NCBI GenBank assembly: GCA_964019165.1
Contig: OZ025287.1
Location: forward strand, 7,914,344-7,978,343
From: Mastigias papua
Taxonomy: Eukaryota; Cnidaria; Scyphozoa; Rhizostomeae; Mastigiidae
Direction: 5' to 3'
DNA: 64,000 nucleotides
Part shown: one piece after another, positions 47,301-58,839 of the stretch
How positions within the stretch are numbered: the stretch's first letter is position 1
Layout: each line of letters opens with the position of its first letter
Notes under the pieces: generated by a model
Database searches by the model: none
The model's input: the letters and a program-made list of their open reading frames with translations, nothing else
What the model was told of the DNA's origin: nothing
Program-made: the position numbers and the translations under genes

Positions 47301-50300
47301 TCATCAGTGATGTAGAACTAAGTTAATAGCCAGTAGGACACTTTCTTTTTTAGCAAGTATTTTTATAACAAACTATGAACTCGATATATGTATTTACATA
47401 AGAGATTGAAAATTTTCTTCAAGCAAAGAATAGGTTTTATCACTTAAAAGTTTGGGAACTTTAATTGTTAAGGTAAACTGATTCCGTCGTAACCATTGAA
47501 CATTCACTATTTTCCATTAATAGCTTTGCATATGTAGTCGTTCATTTCCAAGTTATCTTCCTATGTTAGGGGCTACACCCTCCCTGGGCTCTCCCTCTTC
47601 TACACATCTACTGTTCGTATGTTTTGGCCTTTGCGAATCAATAGCTGGACTTGTCTATCCGTTTTATTCCTAGTATATTGGATTTGTCATTGGATGAGAT
47701 CAGGCCTCATTGATCGTGTTCGTTCTAATCAATTTTTCAGTCTTTGCTAACCTACGGATGGAAGTATTGATTTTCTCTTCTTGTTAAGCCGTTGATAGCC
47801 GAGAGTACGTTAATTAAAATCTGAGTAGGAATTTCAACTACTGTACCCAGTACTTTGTCAGGTACGACTGGTTTCATAGACGTATTGCAATGTCATACAT
47901 GTCTGAGGAGATAGTAAAGTTGGCGGGACTCGTATGAGACCAGTCTTGTACATTTGATTTCAATCAAGGGGGACAGTGGTAAAGCCTAGTCATCATTTAC
48001 ATTATAAGAGCATGAAATAAAAAGTATATTATCTGCGAAAATTCTAATTTAGGAAAGGCAAATTAAGGATACCTTTAGTAGATTTACTCTTTAGTTTCTA
48101 GTAAACAGGGGAGTTGGAATACACCGAGGGGTGGGAGGGGGGGTTGACACAATTTGAAATTTAATAAACAGAGGTTGGGATAAACGGAGGATTGGAATTT
48201 TCTCAGAATAATGTCTAATTGGTTGTAAAATGAGAATAAAACAGAAATAGCATAAACAAAATGCTCATGTTAGCCTCAGAAATCATGGCATCATTTATAA
48301 GTTTTAATCAAATAAACCAGTGGAAATGTTTTCTTCTACATTATCTTCGTTGTCTTTCACGACCTGGTTCCCATGAGTAATAAGCAAGATACTCTAGTAA
48401 AAGAGTACCTTGGAAAGTAGGTAGAGGCTATTTTGATCTCCTGTTCCGAGTTATTCCAAACCACTGACTTACGGAATGAAAATGCTTTATGGCCATTTCA
48501 TTCGTGGATCAAGCAAATCATTCTCAGAATTTTTCAAACTGTGAACCTCCTGAGGAGGGCTTTGTACGAATAAATTGGAGAGATAAATGACGCAAAATCT
48601 TTTATCGATTTGAAAACCATTTTAGCTGTCTTTTGTGTGATTATGTATGTGTTGGACTGTAGGCCATTGTTGTAGCTGCGAGTAGAATTGGTACTGTCAT
48701 TTGTGTAATTGGTTCAATTTGTGTGAAATCCCCATTCCTATCTCATCCATGTCTCATCCCTCTCTCATCTTCTTCTTATCCTTCTCTCATCACTTTCTCA
48801 TCCTTGCCTGACCTCTTTCAAATTCCTTTCTCCTCCATCTATTCCCTTCTCATCTTTTCTCATTCCTTCCTGATTTTTTCTCATCCCGTTGTCATACCTC
48901 TCTGATTCTTCGCTCACCCCTCTCTTATCTCTACCTTATCCCCTTCTCATCACTCTCTTCTCCCGGTCAGATTCCTGTCTATCATCTCTGTCATCATTTT
49001 CTCACCCTTCTCTCATCCTTTTCTAAACCATCTCCTATCCCTTCCTTATCTATGTCTCATTCCTCTTTCATCCTTTTTCATTTCATTCGCATCCTTTGTC
49101 ATTGCCTTGTTTTTATTTTGTGTTATTCAGGCCTTCCATCCTTGCAGGATAGTTTGAACAAAAGAACACAACATGACAATTTTATCTTTTCCCACCCCCA
49201 TCCGAGCTCTCATACAATGGAGCGGAGGGTGTCACATCCTCCCGCAGACAAAAATTGAACACCAGTTGAACAAATGATAATAAAAACTTTAACTGATGTT
49301 CTTCAGTCGTGGAAATCACGCCCACTTTACTGGCAGATAGCAGGTACTATACCTTCCCCAAAAATATCTCTAAGAATGGCCCTGTATTTACTTATTGTGC
49401 TTTTCATTATTGCCTCTGTGCTGTCTTTGGTCGATGATCTTCAAACTCTAGCTGCCATGGTAAAGTGCCAGTAAAAGAAGTGTCTAAATTTCTTGTAGGA
49501 GATTGGACTTTTGTCTCTTGGCCTGTCTGATGACTGGGTTACAAAACTTGCCACGGTGAGTATGTCAGGTCCTGCGACAGTTTTATTTTTCTTTTCCATG
49601 ATGCCAGCTTTCACACTGAAAATTGTTTCTGTATTGCCTGCCTCATGACCATCTTGCTTGGAAGGCAGTACGTCAAATTCAAAAATGTCAAATAATTGAT
49701 GGGAAGTAGGTGGTTAATCTACACCTCTGACAAATCGCCTTGTTGTTACTTATACCATTTTTGGGGTAAACACAATGTTGCTGAGTTTATTTGTTTGAAA
49801 TAGCTCTCTTTCGATTTCAGTTGTATTGGTTTACAGTTGAATTTGGACTTTGCCGGCAAAATGGAGACTTAAAAGCCTATGGTGCTGGTCTTTTGTCGTC
49901 ATTTGGAGAGCTTCAGGTAATGTACACTTTTATCATATTGTTTGCAAGTAGACAGAGGTACTAACTTGAAGGCGTTTATATTTTGCGTTACCCCGGATGA
50001 AAAATTGGTGGCTGGGATCACATTTTCACAGTATAATACTCTACCACAAGCTAAAAACTCGATGTTTGGTGTATAATATACAAGACATTTGCCTGGAAGG
50101 TATACAAAAGCTCCCCCATTTGTTTTAAAAAGATCAATAGTCACTCAATAAAAATCAACAACTCTTTGACGTTTCACATATGGCTTCATCAGAATAACCT
50201 TTTTCTACACTGGAGCATACATATATGTTAAATACAAGGACAATAGAATTAATAAGTTAACCCTTAACCCCACAAATAGAATAATGCATTAACTAGTACA

Positions 50301-51767
50301 GCTGGCCGAAAGACTGTAAGCAGGAGAAGAAATGAAACAGTACCGACTTTCTCTGTTGGGATACGAAATACGTAGACGACACTAAATAGGTGCAACAAAT
50401 GCCATAGTAGCCTCAAGAGACGAAAGAATAACATGGAAGCTTATATAAAGTGGAGAGGTACGCCTACCCTCCCAACTGGGCGTTAGAATAGCTTACACCA
50501 CAAATGACCCCACTGTAGCAAGAAAAGCAAAGCTGAACACTAATTGGTATAGCTAAAGCTGACCGAAAAACATAGGCAAAAAGACTAAGATAACACACCC
50601 TAAGTAAAGGGAGGAGAAAGTCACAGAAAAATAAAACACCACTGTAAACATAAACATGACTGAATAAATATTTATTTGGATACAAATAAACATAGAAAAG
50701 AAAAAATCCTGAGTAGGGAAACCATAGTAAAAGGGGGAGAATCACTAATAGATCCTAAGTATCTACTTGCCTGACGTTGAGGACCCCGGGGAACGAAAGT
50801 TGCCAGCTTATATTGCCAGAAACTTTCCCTTTGTTGCAATTTCCCTGAAGCCTGTTATTTATATATTTTAGACATTAATTTGCGGTTTTATACTATTCGT
50901 CCTTCTTATACCTTGTTTCCTTTTTAATTATTTAGTATAGAATTAGATGCATACGCTTGAGTAACGTATAAATAGTGAGTTTATTGTAATGAATTTGAAA
51001 ATTATTATTGTTCATTAACAGTGTAGGAGTTTTTTTGTATGTTAATCACATCTTTATATTCGTTTAGTATTCCATTGAGAGCAAAGAATGCGAAAGAAGA
51101 CCGTTTGATCCGCAGAATGCTTGCGTGCAAGAGTACCCGATCACGAAGTTTCAGCCGGTGTACTTCGTCGCAAATAGTTTTGATGATGCGAAGGATAAGT
51201 TGAGGTGAGTTTTTGTTATTTCGATGTCCATTAAAATAGGCGAACATGCACTAATCGAATCATTGATGCTGTGAAACTGCAATCAATCAGTCATCATCAT
51301 CATCATCTTGTCTTGTCTTTTCCTGTACGCCCCTTACGGGGCCTAGGCTGACCCTGAGGTCAGTGTCGCCTTCAAATTGTTTAGAAGAGGTGATTGAGTC
51401 GGCTACACTCAATCCACTCTGTTACCCCAACAGTTACTTATCAGAGCTGCAGCCTGAAGCTGCTGTGCCTGACTTTCACTGAAGGGGCCTGGTTGGACAG
51501 TTTGCCACAGGTCGTCAACATCTGCCCCAATTCTGAATCTTCCCGAAATGAATCACTATCAACTTAAGGGCAGAGTCTCTCTGTGCCCGCTTGCCACCAC
51601 GAGGAGGTCTCCAACCATGGGCTAGCATCATCATCATCATCGTCGTCATCATCATCGTCATCATCATCATCATCATTATCATCATCATCATTATCATCAT
51701 CATCATCACCATCATCATCAACATCATCATCATCATGATCATCATCATGATCATCATCATCATTATG

Positions 51768-51799
<32 letters not shown>

Positions 51800-51818
51800 T
51801 ATCATCATCATCATTATC

Positions 51819-51850
<32 letters not shown>

Positions 51851-51917
51851 CATCATCATCACCATCATCATCAACATTATCATCATCATCATCATCATCA
51901 TCATGATCATCATCGTG

Positions 51918-52005
<88 letters not shown>

Positions 52006-54026
52006 CAGTTCCCGTTGCACCCTTCGAGTGTCTCTACTAATGTTTTTCATAGAGCAGAGACTGGCATTTTTCATGAAAGATACTATATGTATTTGATTTC
52101 GCATTCGATAGAGAAAGCCACTATGTGCCAGCTGTGTTGAGTGGATGGTGAGAGTATTTGAAAGTGCAATACATAATGTATTTTGGAGCAGACACTCAGA
52201 TTTGCTATAGTATTATATACTTCTTTTGCACTGTACACCAATGTCTAAACTTTCGTTTTGTCTCCTGGAAAACATCGTCTTTTCGATGACAATTTGTTTT
52301 ACCTTATCTTCCAATAATGAGTTCCTCGTGCATTCTTTCGATCAAGAAAAGTTTCTCTCTTCTGTGAAAGACGATTCTTTGATTTCGTCTTCCGAAGGAA
52401 CTTAATTTGCTTGTATTCAGAATTTTGAGCCGCTTGACTTGATGTTTGGCGTCACTGAGATGTGTGGTAGGTCTATGCATGACAATATTCCTTAAAGTTG
52501 ATTCGTGCACATGCGAATGCTCTACTTAAGGGTCATTTGTTGAACTGCATTGAGACTCTAATGCCATTATACGGTATAAGGTTTAACTTAATTAGAAGCG
52601 TATAAATATAGAATAGATCTGAATACTTTTTGATGGTGGATTGTGAAATCGCAGTTGGACTTATATTCTAGACGTGACTTGACTCAGAAACAGTGGAGCC
52701 TTTTCTCTTACAAAAGGCGAATTGAAAGAGAGTATTTCTAACAATGCAGTGCTTCCCTAGATCTTAAAAGTTTGTTTTATTGGGAAGCAATGGGGGTTGC
52801 TGACTGATTTGTCCGCTTTAATGATATTTGAACATGGAGTTACATGTCACAATACCATCTAAAAACTACAAGGACTAAAAGATGCTGTCCCTTTTTGCCA
52901 CCCAACAAGTCTGATATAAAGCCATCATTTTTACGAAGCACTTAGAAAAGTTGGAGATTTGATGCACACCAGCCAGTAGCAGCAAAAGCGTTAGTGGCTA
53001 TTGTTTGATGTATTTATACCCCCGGTGTGCTTAAAAGAAAAGGAACAACAGCAAAATTTGGAATGAAATTTGATCAGAGCTGCATAAAATAAAAGAGTTC
53101 CTGAGTTGCTTAAGATAATTTTCATGATATTTAGACATTTAACTCCCTGAGATTGAGCTTTTTTACGAAGAAAAATGGGTCAGTATACTATAGAGGAGCG
53201 AGCATATTGAATGAACAGATAGGATATAAAAGCGACAGTTGTTTGCATTTGTATGCAAGACCAAATAGCATTCCCTGTTTCAAACAAGGAGATATGCACG
53301 TTTTTTTATATGGATTCAATTTTATAAGGAACCTCCACATAGAAGGCCAAAAAACTAAGGAACACTTACTGCTTATGACAAAATCCGTAGAGAAAGTGTC
53401 CATTTCGATTTTCTTGTCACTGCAATCAATCAAGAACTAAGGAGCCAATTTCGCATAAATTTTATGCAGTCCTTGTAACAGGTGGGTCATAGGGGTTTTC
53501 AATTGAACCTTGCAGTGCCCATAGGGCCTTATCCTACTAATGCGCCCAAGAACTGTTAGCGAGCAGTTACTATTAAAACACGATCAAGAAATGTTCAATA
53601 ATAAAGAGCTTTTAGAACTAGGCTTTATGGTGGCTTCACTATAAAAAGAACGTGTAGAGACTTTATGAGGCTTAACCACAGAATAGGCCTAAGCCAGGAT
53701 AAGTAATTTCTAAAGCTAAGGCATCTTTTGTCTAGGCCTGCGTTCTCAGTACCATGCAATAATTTTGAGTTTTTCAGTTGCATTGAGTTCACTGCTTCAT
53801 ATATCAAGTAATTTAGTTTGCCGCCTCCCCACCGCATAGGCTAATTGGCAATTCTTATCACTACAGGTCATGGGCATTCCATATTCCTCGACCATTTCAC
53901 GTTCATTACAATCCGTATACTGAGTCAGTGGAAGTCATTGATAAGAAGGAGCAGCTTGTTGATATTATTTGCGACCTCAGATCGCAAATCCACAATCTTC
54001 AGGACGTTGTCGAAGGGATGAGCTAA
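35377..54026 (+). CDS. PAH: Phenylalanine 4-hydroxylase, 14 exons, 451 aa
   Basis: Coding exons: 35377-35451, 38344-38439, 39704-39878, 41423-41511, 42170-42237, 43471-43521, 43825-43923, 45682-45728, 46317-46452, 47070-47139, 49499-49555, 49821-49916, 51068-51204, 53867-54026. All introns are GT..AG with matching phases, 1356 nt in total. This tetrahydrobiopterin- and iron-dependent enzyme makes tyrosine from phenylalanine. The N-terminal ACT region is about 34-110 (IESRV at 66-70). The catalytic domain begins [20 protein letters not shown], with [46 protein letters not shown] and [13 protein letters not shown]. Iron ligands are H283, H288 and E328. The C-terminal helix about 425-451 is for tetramer formation. 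[13 protein letters not shown] and FQPVY favour PAH over tyrosine or tryptophan hydroxylase. The regulatory Gly-Ala-Leu is Asp-Asn-Leu (47-49). The first exon is Lys-rich. Confidence 0.95.
38071..38150. repeat. CCCCA pentanucleotide array in PAH intron 1
   Basis: About 16 perfect units. The minus strand is (TGGGG)n, a strong G-quadruplex former; the sense pre-mRNA would carry the C-rich strand. Apart from this array, intron 1 (35452-38343) shows nothing gene-like. Confidence 0.95.
39240..39400 (+). pseudogene. Possible decayed mobile-element coding scrap in PAH intron 2
   Basis: One frame reads [20 protein letters not shown] then [13 protein letters not shown] before a stop. The composition looks coding, but no family could be named. 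Confidence 0.2.
41696..41904. repeat. 40-bp minisatellite in PAH intron 4
   Basis: Five units on the pattern GAATGAATTATTGAACGTGA plus GAGTGGATGAGTGAATGATA; the first is 8 bp longer. Confidence 0.9.
42312..42390. repeat. Foldback repeat in PAH intron 5, 29-bp arms
   Basis: CACTATAGCACAAAAAGACG and GGAACATTC (42312-42340) faces its near-exact inverse at 42362-42390, with a 21-nt loop. A single-arm relative lies at about 29690. Confidence 0.85.
42952..43002. repeat. GGTAAC hexamer array in PAH intron 5
   Basis: About eight perfect units. Confidence 0.95.
44071..44146 (-). other. tRNA-like sequence with A and B boxes, probably a pseudogene or SINE head
   Basis: The minus strand reads GTGACCCATTGGCTCAGTGG then TAGAAC, a good A box. 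It ends with GTTCGAGTACT (B box) and GGGTAAC, which pairs with the 5' GTGACCC except for one mismatch. The spacing is tRNA-like (76 nt). The anticodon and T stems do not pair, so it should not be a working tRNA. It lies in PAH intron 7. Confidence 0.45.
44471..44490. repeat. Perfect 20-bp palindrome
   Basis: TTAATATCAATTGATATTAA is its own reverse complement. It lies just upstream of the SINE-like element. Confidence 0.9.
44500..44695 (+). mobile_element. SINE-like element with Leu-tRNA-like head
   Basis: The head AGTGGCCAAGCGGTTCAGTT resembles a type II tRNA A box. It is followed by a B-box-like GGTCAGGAACTGG and a central block with CCGCCGTCCTTCGGAAGGGA, a small hairpin. Next to it, at about 44690-44810, a 63-bp segment ending in CGGCGTTCGACGA is present twice. 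Confidence 0.45.
46540..46890. repeat. Degenerate ACACGA/GCACAT repeat in PAH intron 9
   Basis: About 30 loosely repeated 8-12-bp words such as CACACGA and GCACATGA. It gives long open but meaningless frames on both strands, rich in Cys and Val or His and Thr. Confidence 0.8.
48735..49090. repeat. Degenerate TCTCATCCCT-type repeat in PAH intron 10
   Basis: Some 25 units of the word CTCATCCYT with variable spacers, a pyrimidine-rich strand of about 350 bp. Confidence 0.8.
50140..50790 (-). mobile_element. Undefined retroelement relic with CTGATGAAG...GAAACGTC end motif
   Basis: On the minus strand at about 50165-50195 the sequence is CTGATGAAGCCATATGTGAA then ACGTCAAAG. This resembles the CTGANGA...GAAAC core seen at the ends of Penelope-like and related elements. 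The stem between the two boxes is damaged. No reverse transcriptase is visible in the 600 bp beside it. In PAH intron 12. Confidence 0.3.
51290..51625 (+). mobile_element. Short LINE-derived element with TCA tail
   Basis: The 5' block matches 26110-26370. The 3' block GAGGTCTCCAACCATGGGCT and AGCATCATC matches the 3' end of the LINE at 28025-28055. The LINE coding part between the two blocks is absent, with the join near 51595. In PAH intron 13. Confidence 0.75.
51626..52003. repeat. TCA trinucleotide array, about 125 units
   Basis: Tail of the element at 51290. ATT, ATG and ACC variants recur in register, so the array has grown by duplicating longer blocks. Confidence 0.95.
52004..53866. 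other. Rest of PAH intron 13, no gene supported
   Basis: Short frames at 52304-52510 (minus) and 53153-53440 (plus) show no domain. Confidence 0.4.
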
Positions 54027-55252
54027 GTCAGTTACCCATTGGATTGGACAGTAAATCTTGAATATTTATTTGCTTAGAGTTTGGCCGTGGAAGTATTAGC
54101 TATCACAGAGAAGGGTGCTCTAAGTTTGTTTGTATGTAGTGATAAAAGCAACATTGTGAAATAATGTAATATGCCTTTCTTCTTGTATCCGAAGTATCAA
54201 CCTGCATTCAGGGACGCCGGAGCCTATTGAGGGCAACAGGGGCAAAAAGGGCAAACATTTGGAAAAGCCTCTCTTCAGCGGCCAGATATTCTGTTTAGTA
54301 GGAGACTAGGGCATGGTACCCGCGGTTTGGAAAAGGCTGTTAAATAAATTAGCAGCGAATATTGACCAAGGATGTTTAATTTTCCTGTGAACCTATGCGT
54401 GATGAATATATAAAATGGTTGGTTTATTCATATTTTCCAAAATACGTACACCTCATTTCTGTCTTAACCGAAAAGTTCTTAGTAGTTGATTAAAGTCTGG
54501 CTTCCATATCTTTGTATGTAACGGGGATGCGTCCCAGTCATTGCATCGGCGGTGCTACTGGGATTCGTACGGTCTTATAGGAATGTGCTTTTAGTGATGT
54601 AGCCGACGTCCCCGTAGTGTTCAACTTTTGATAACGTTTCCGATGGATCGCTGTCAGATCCTCAATGATCGGGATACGTCCCTGTCACTTACGACGTTTT
54701 AAAAACCAGGCTTTGATGTCTACTCATTCGCTGTTTTTCTTCTAGATGTTTGCAAACACGAAGTAGTTTAGATGTTGTGGTTCTGTCATCTTTAAATTGA
54801 AATGGTTTTATAGAACATATGTTATTGTCTGGAAAAGGACACATTTGTCCCTTCTGCCTGACCTGATGATGGGCAAGGGGCACTTCCCCCCTCATGCGCT
54901 CCGGTGCTCCGGCGGTACTGCATGCCTCCTCATATATTGATGCATTTTCTGTAGGAGTGAGTTATACCCACTTATGCCTGAACTTTTTGCTGCTTGACAT
55001 TTCTAATTCTACTTCAGGGCTCATATCAGATGTATACGATTATTCCAAAAAGCGTTTCAAATATATCTATCAGTTCAGTGAGCATAAGCAAAAGCCTCCA
55101 GTCATTGAATTTGGCTTCAAAGCAATCAACATCCTCAGGCCGATGGTGTTGGCATTATTTTTAATACTGTAATTGCGCAATGGCTCTCTTTGCTACTCGA
55201 TCACCCTTATAAGGCATAATTATTTACGTCATTTCGTCTATTACATTAAGCT
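54027..55252. other. Downstream of PAH, no gene supported
   Basis: A minus-strand frame at 54689-54895 (KPFQFKDDRTTTSKLLRVCK) and a plus-strand frame at 54894-55172 (YDYSKKRFKYIYQFSEHKQK) look mildly coding. Neither has a recognised domain or splice context; both may be decayed mobile-element parts. Confidence 0.3.
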
Positions 55253-55453
55253 GTTTAATTTTTGCGTCATTTTATTTTAGCGATTTTAGCAAAAGGGCAT
55301 GTTTCCGCTAAATTAAAATGGCGCTAAAATTAATTTTGTCTACCTTTTGTACTAATCTTAATCAATCTGAGCTGCTATTCGCTAAATCAAACTTGCGCTA
55401 CAGTAGACCTGGGCTATTTTTGTCGCTAAATTTAGCTGACGCAAAAATTAAAC
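55253..55453. mobile_element. MITE-like element, second copy of the 33009 family
   Basis: Begins GTTTAATTTTTGCGTCA and ends with the inverse TGACGCAAAAATTAAAC, 201 bp. The inside is full of GCTAAATTTAGC-like palindromic words. Confidence 0.75.
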
Positions 55454-57765
55454 GGCCTAAGGTATACCCAGGGGTGTATCAAAATAGGAGGTGCCACACC
55501 TCTCACTTTTCGTAGAAGCCATCGGTAGTTTATGAGCTTGACGGTAATTTTTTGGCTTGTCGGTAGACCTTGGCATGACGGTCTTGCTTGTCGGCAAATA
55601 TGGTAGCCGCTTCATATCGGTAAATATCCTCCATTCAAAGCTCCTTCGTCATGCCACTGATTGTACCTAGGGCCTTATCTTAGGAACTTGGTGGAAGATG
55701 AAGGCAATACAATTTGCAATAAGTGGAAAGCTTGTTGGCACCATATAATTTGGCTATTGCTCGAAAAGCAGAAACAAATCTGTAGGATACTGGAAACACT
55801 CTTGTCGCCCGACACTCATCAAAGTTTGATGTTGATAATCCGATGTTTCATACTCCGATCCGTGTCGGGCAAAAAATGCGCTTCCCGTATGCTAACGAAT
55901 GTTTCCACTTTTCCATTGATAGTGAAATCCTGACATAACATCATTTATCATCTTTTATACGATCATTTGTATGATTTATAAATCTTTCACTTGCATTTCG
56001 AAGATGTTTTAAAATTCGTATGAGCACCTGATTTCCGCAAATGTTTAGCTGTTTCTATATTGTAATGGCTGTACTGTATTTATTGTGAATTTTAGATAGT
56101 TTTTGTAGCATCTTTAGTATGATGCTTACTAATGTATAGGTGGCAGATATTACGCGTTGGCCAACAACAGCACATAAACATCGTGTTAGGCTTTTTCTAT
56201 GACTTTTCGAAATTGTGAACGAGTAGCCAGTATATTTTGCAGTAGGAGAGAGTGGCTTGTTTTTCTCCGTTCCATTGTAGATAAGTATTGGTGAATTGGA
56301 TTCCAGTATAAATGGCTACAAACACGAATAGGAGGTCTGCTGAAAGGAGAGACAGGGTTTTCTCAACCAGCTGAACGTTGCCCCATTTGCACCATGTAGC
56401 ATAGGCAATGGATGTGTAGTTACCCAGCAAGCAATTGGTCGATTTGGGTTTTTACATGTCATATTGCTGTCTACTTGATATCATTTGGAAGTTTATTAAT
56501 TTGAGTTTTGATTGGCTCTTGCTTTGTTGCCTAGCAACAGACTAAAATGCGCTAGGACGGAATTTACTGTGCATGCCACGTAACGGAAACTTTCTTTTCG
56601 TCTTGGTGAACCCGGGAAGCTTGTGTGAGAGTGCGTGTTAATAGGCCTTGTGACTTTAGGAACGTAAGTCCTTGTCAACCTCTAATGGAGTTTGTTTGGT
56701 TTATCTTAGCATCTTGTTATTTACTGATATTTATTTTGCTGTACAACACCAATGTATGTTTCATGTTATTTAAGTATGCTTATCATTTTTAATTAAATGT
56801 GCTTACATTGGTATCTTCAATTTCATATTTAGTCTCCAAAGCTCTAGCAGACTATGCATTTCATGCAGAGATATTTTCTGATAGCCTAGTCCATGCTTCA
56901 GTATCAGATTTCTCATATGAAAATTAATAACCTAACATTTCCATTGACATAAGTTAATCCAAGTTGTGAGTAGCTGGATAAAATATCTTATGAATTTTTG
57001 GCATCAGTTGCTAAATATATATTTAAAATATTCCATTCCTCTCTGAAATATTTTCAAGTTGATTAGCAACTCTAGATATACTATGCATAGAGCTGGACTA
57101 TGCATTTAAAGAGGTCACGTTATGTAAATGTACGGAAAAGACCCTGTAAGAGGATCATTTATGTACTTGCAAAGGGAAACATATGTGGGATGTTTAGGGA
57201 AGGTCAAATGAGCAAAGGCCCCTTGCTACAACCTCAACTCAATTTGGAAAAGTGCAGCCTCCATTGAAGGCTATTCTAAGATAGATAGATTACCTTTCTG
57301 TTTTCGATTTATGTTCTTGGATTTCTATGAATGTGATATCACACCTAGTGCATGTAAAGAATCGCATTGGATGAAGCGGGCACTGTTTGTTGGGGGGGGG
57401 GGGGTATTGCCAATGGGTGCTACAATTGTCATCTCACTGCTATGGCAAGATATTTGCAATCAGCAAAACTCGGTCAATGTTTGAATTTGAAGTGTGCAAG
57501 TATGGTAAGTTTTCCTTTTCGCAAAATAGCTAGCTTGTAGGCTGTATGTTCAGGCTATCTTCTCCTATCCATCTGAGAAATAAGCTAAAACTCATTCGCA
57601 CACTGTTTCACCAAGTACGCTCAAATTTCTTCCTGATGCTTACACAATAGTGTGAGTATATACAATACCAAGAAAATGCACCAACGTACGTTTTTTTATA
57701 CACGTTATATATATATATATAAACTTACCCAAAGCCGCATCCACAACGTATATAAATTGTATAGA
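55454..57765. other. Intergenic, no gene supported
   Basis: A minus-strand frame at 56197-56430 is hydrophobic but unassignable. At 55660-55880 there are CCGACACTCATCAAAGTTTG and its near-inverse around ATCCGTGTCGGGC, a short inverted repeat. A nine-base G run lies near 57392. Confidence 0.35.
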
Positions 57766-58015
<250 letters not shown>

Positions 58016-58028
58016 ACTCAGTAGCTTG

Positions 58029-58144
<116 letters not shown>

Positions 58145-58394
58145 CAATAGTGGACACTTAGAAGTTTTGGGCTTGGTTGCTATCGCTGCTCCTCATCTCG
58201 TATTAATGTTTGTGCCCCAGTTGGTATTAGAGTAGAAAGCGATTTATAGTAGAATTTCACAATATGCTTTATCTAAATCCTTCACTACTGAGATGTATTA
58301 TGCAAGTCTCAATTGCCAGTTGCTTTGCTCATCAAATAAGTATGAATCAGGAGATTCCAATTAAGTAAACGGACAGATGTCTGTAACAGACTAC

Positions 58395-58720
58395 AATTTG
58401 TTATAGTTGTCTACACTTTCTTTGGTATGGAACGAGCATAGAAGAAACACGGGACTCAATTCAAGCAGAAATTAAGAAACAGTTAAGAAATACAAGCAGG
58501 CAGAACTTCAAAAATATACTTGAAAAACTCGTCCTTTAAGATAATTCGTATAGTACGTGTTACAGTTATCTGCACTTTGTTTGGTAAGGAGCAAGCATAT
58601 AAGAAACACGGGACCATTTCAGGCACAAATTAAGAACATTTAAGAAACGCAGGCAGACAAAACTTCAAAAGTAGATTTAAAAGCTTCGTTCTTTAAGATA
58701 CTTCACGTAGTATGCACTGA
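58395..58720. repeat. Diverged tandem duplication, about 165-bp unit
   Basis: Unit 1 (about 58395-58555) and unit 2 (about 58560-58720) share, in order, AGAAACACGGGAC, AATTAAGAA, AAGAAA.ACA/GCAGGCAGA, ACTTCAAAA and TCTTTAAGATA. Non-coding. Related TTAAGAAAC words occur in the DERA and PAH introns. Confidence 0.75.
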
Positions 58721-58839
58721 AGCAAAGAGAGTTAACTTCATGAAATCAACTGAAGTCCACTTCACTTAAGTTGTCCTTGATAGGCAAAGTTTCAGGAATT
58801 TAAAAAACGTTTAGGAAACATTTAAGGCGGGGTTGGACC

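Noticed and set aside
50464..50745. Hydrophobic minus-strand frame of 93 codons
   Set aside because: Composition follows an A-rich plus strand; no family, and it is inside a PAH intron.
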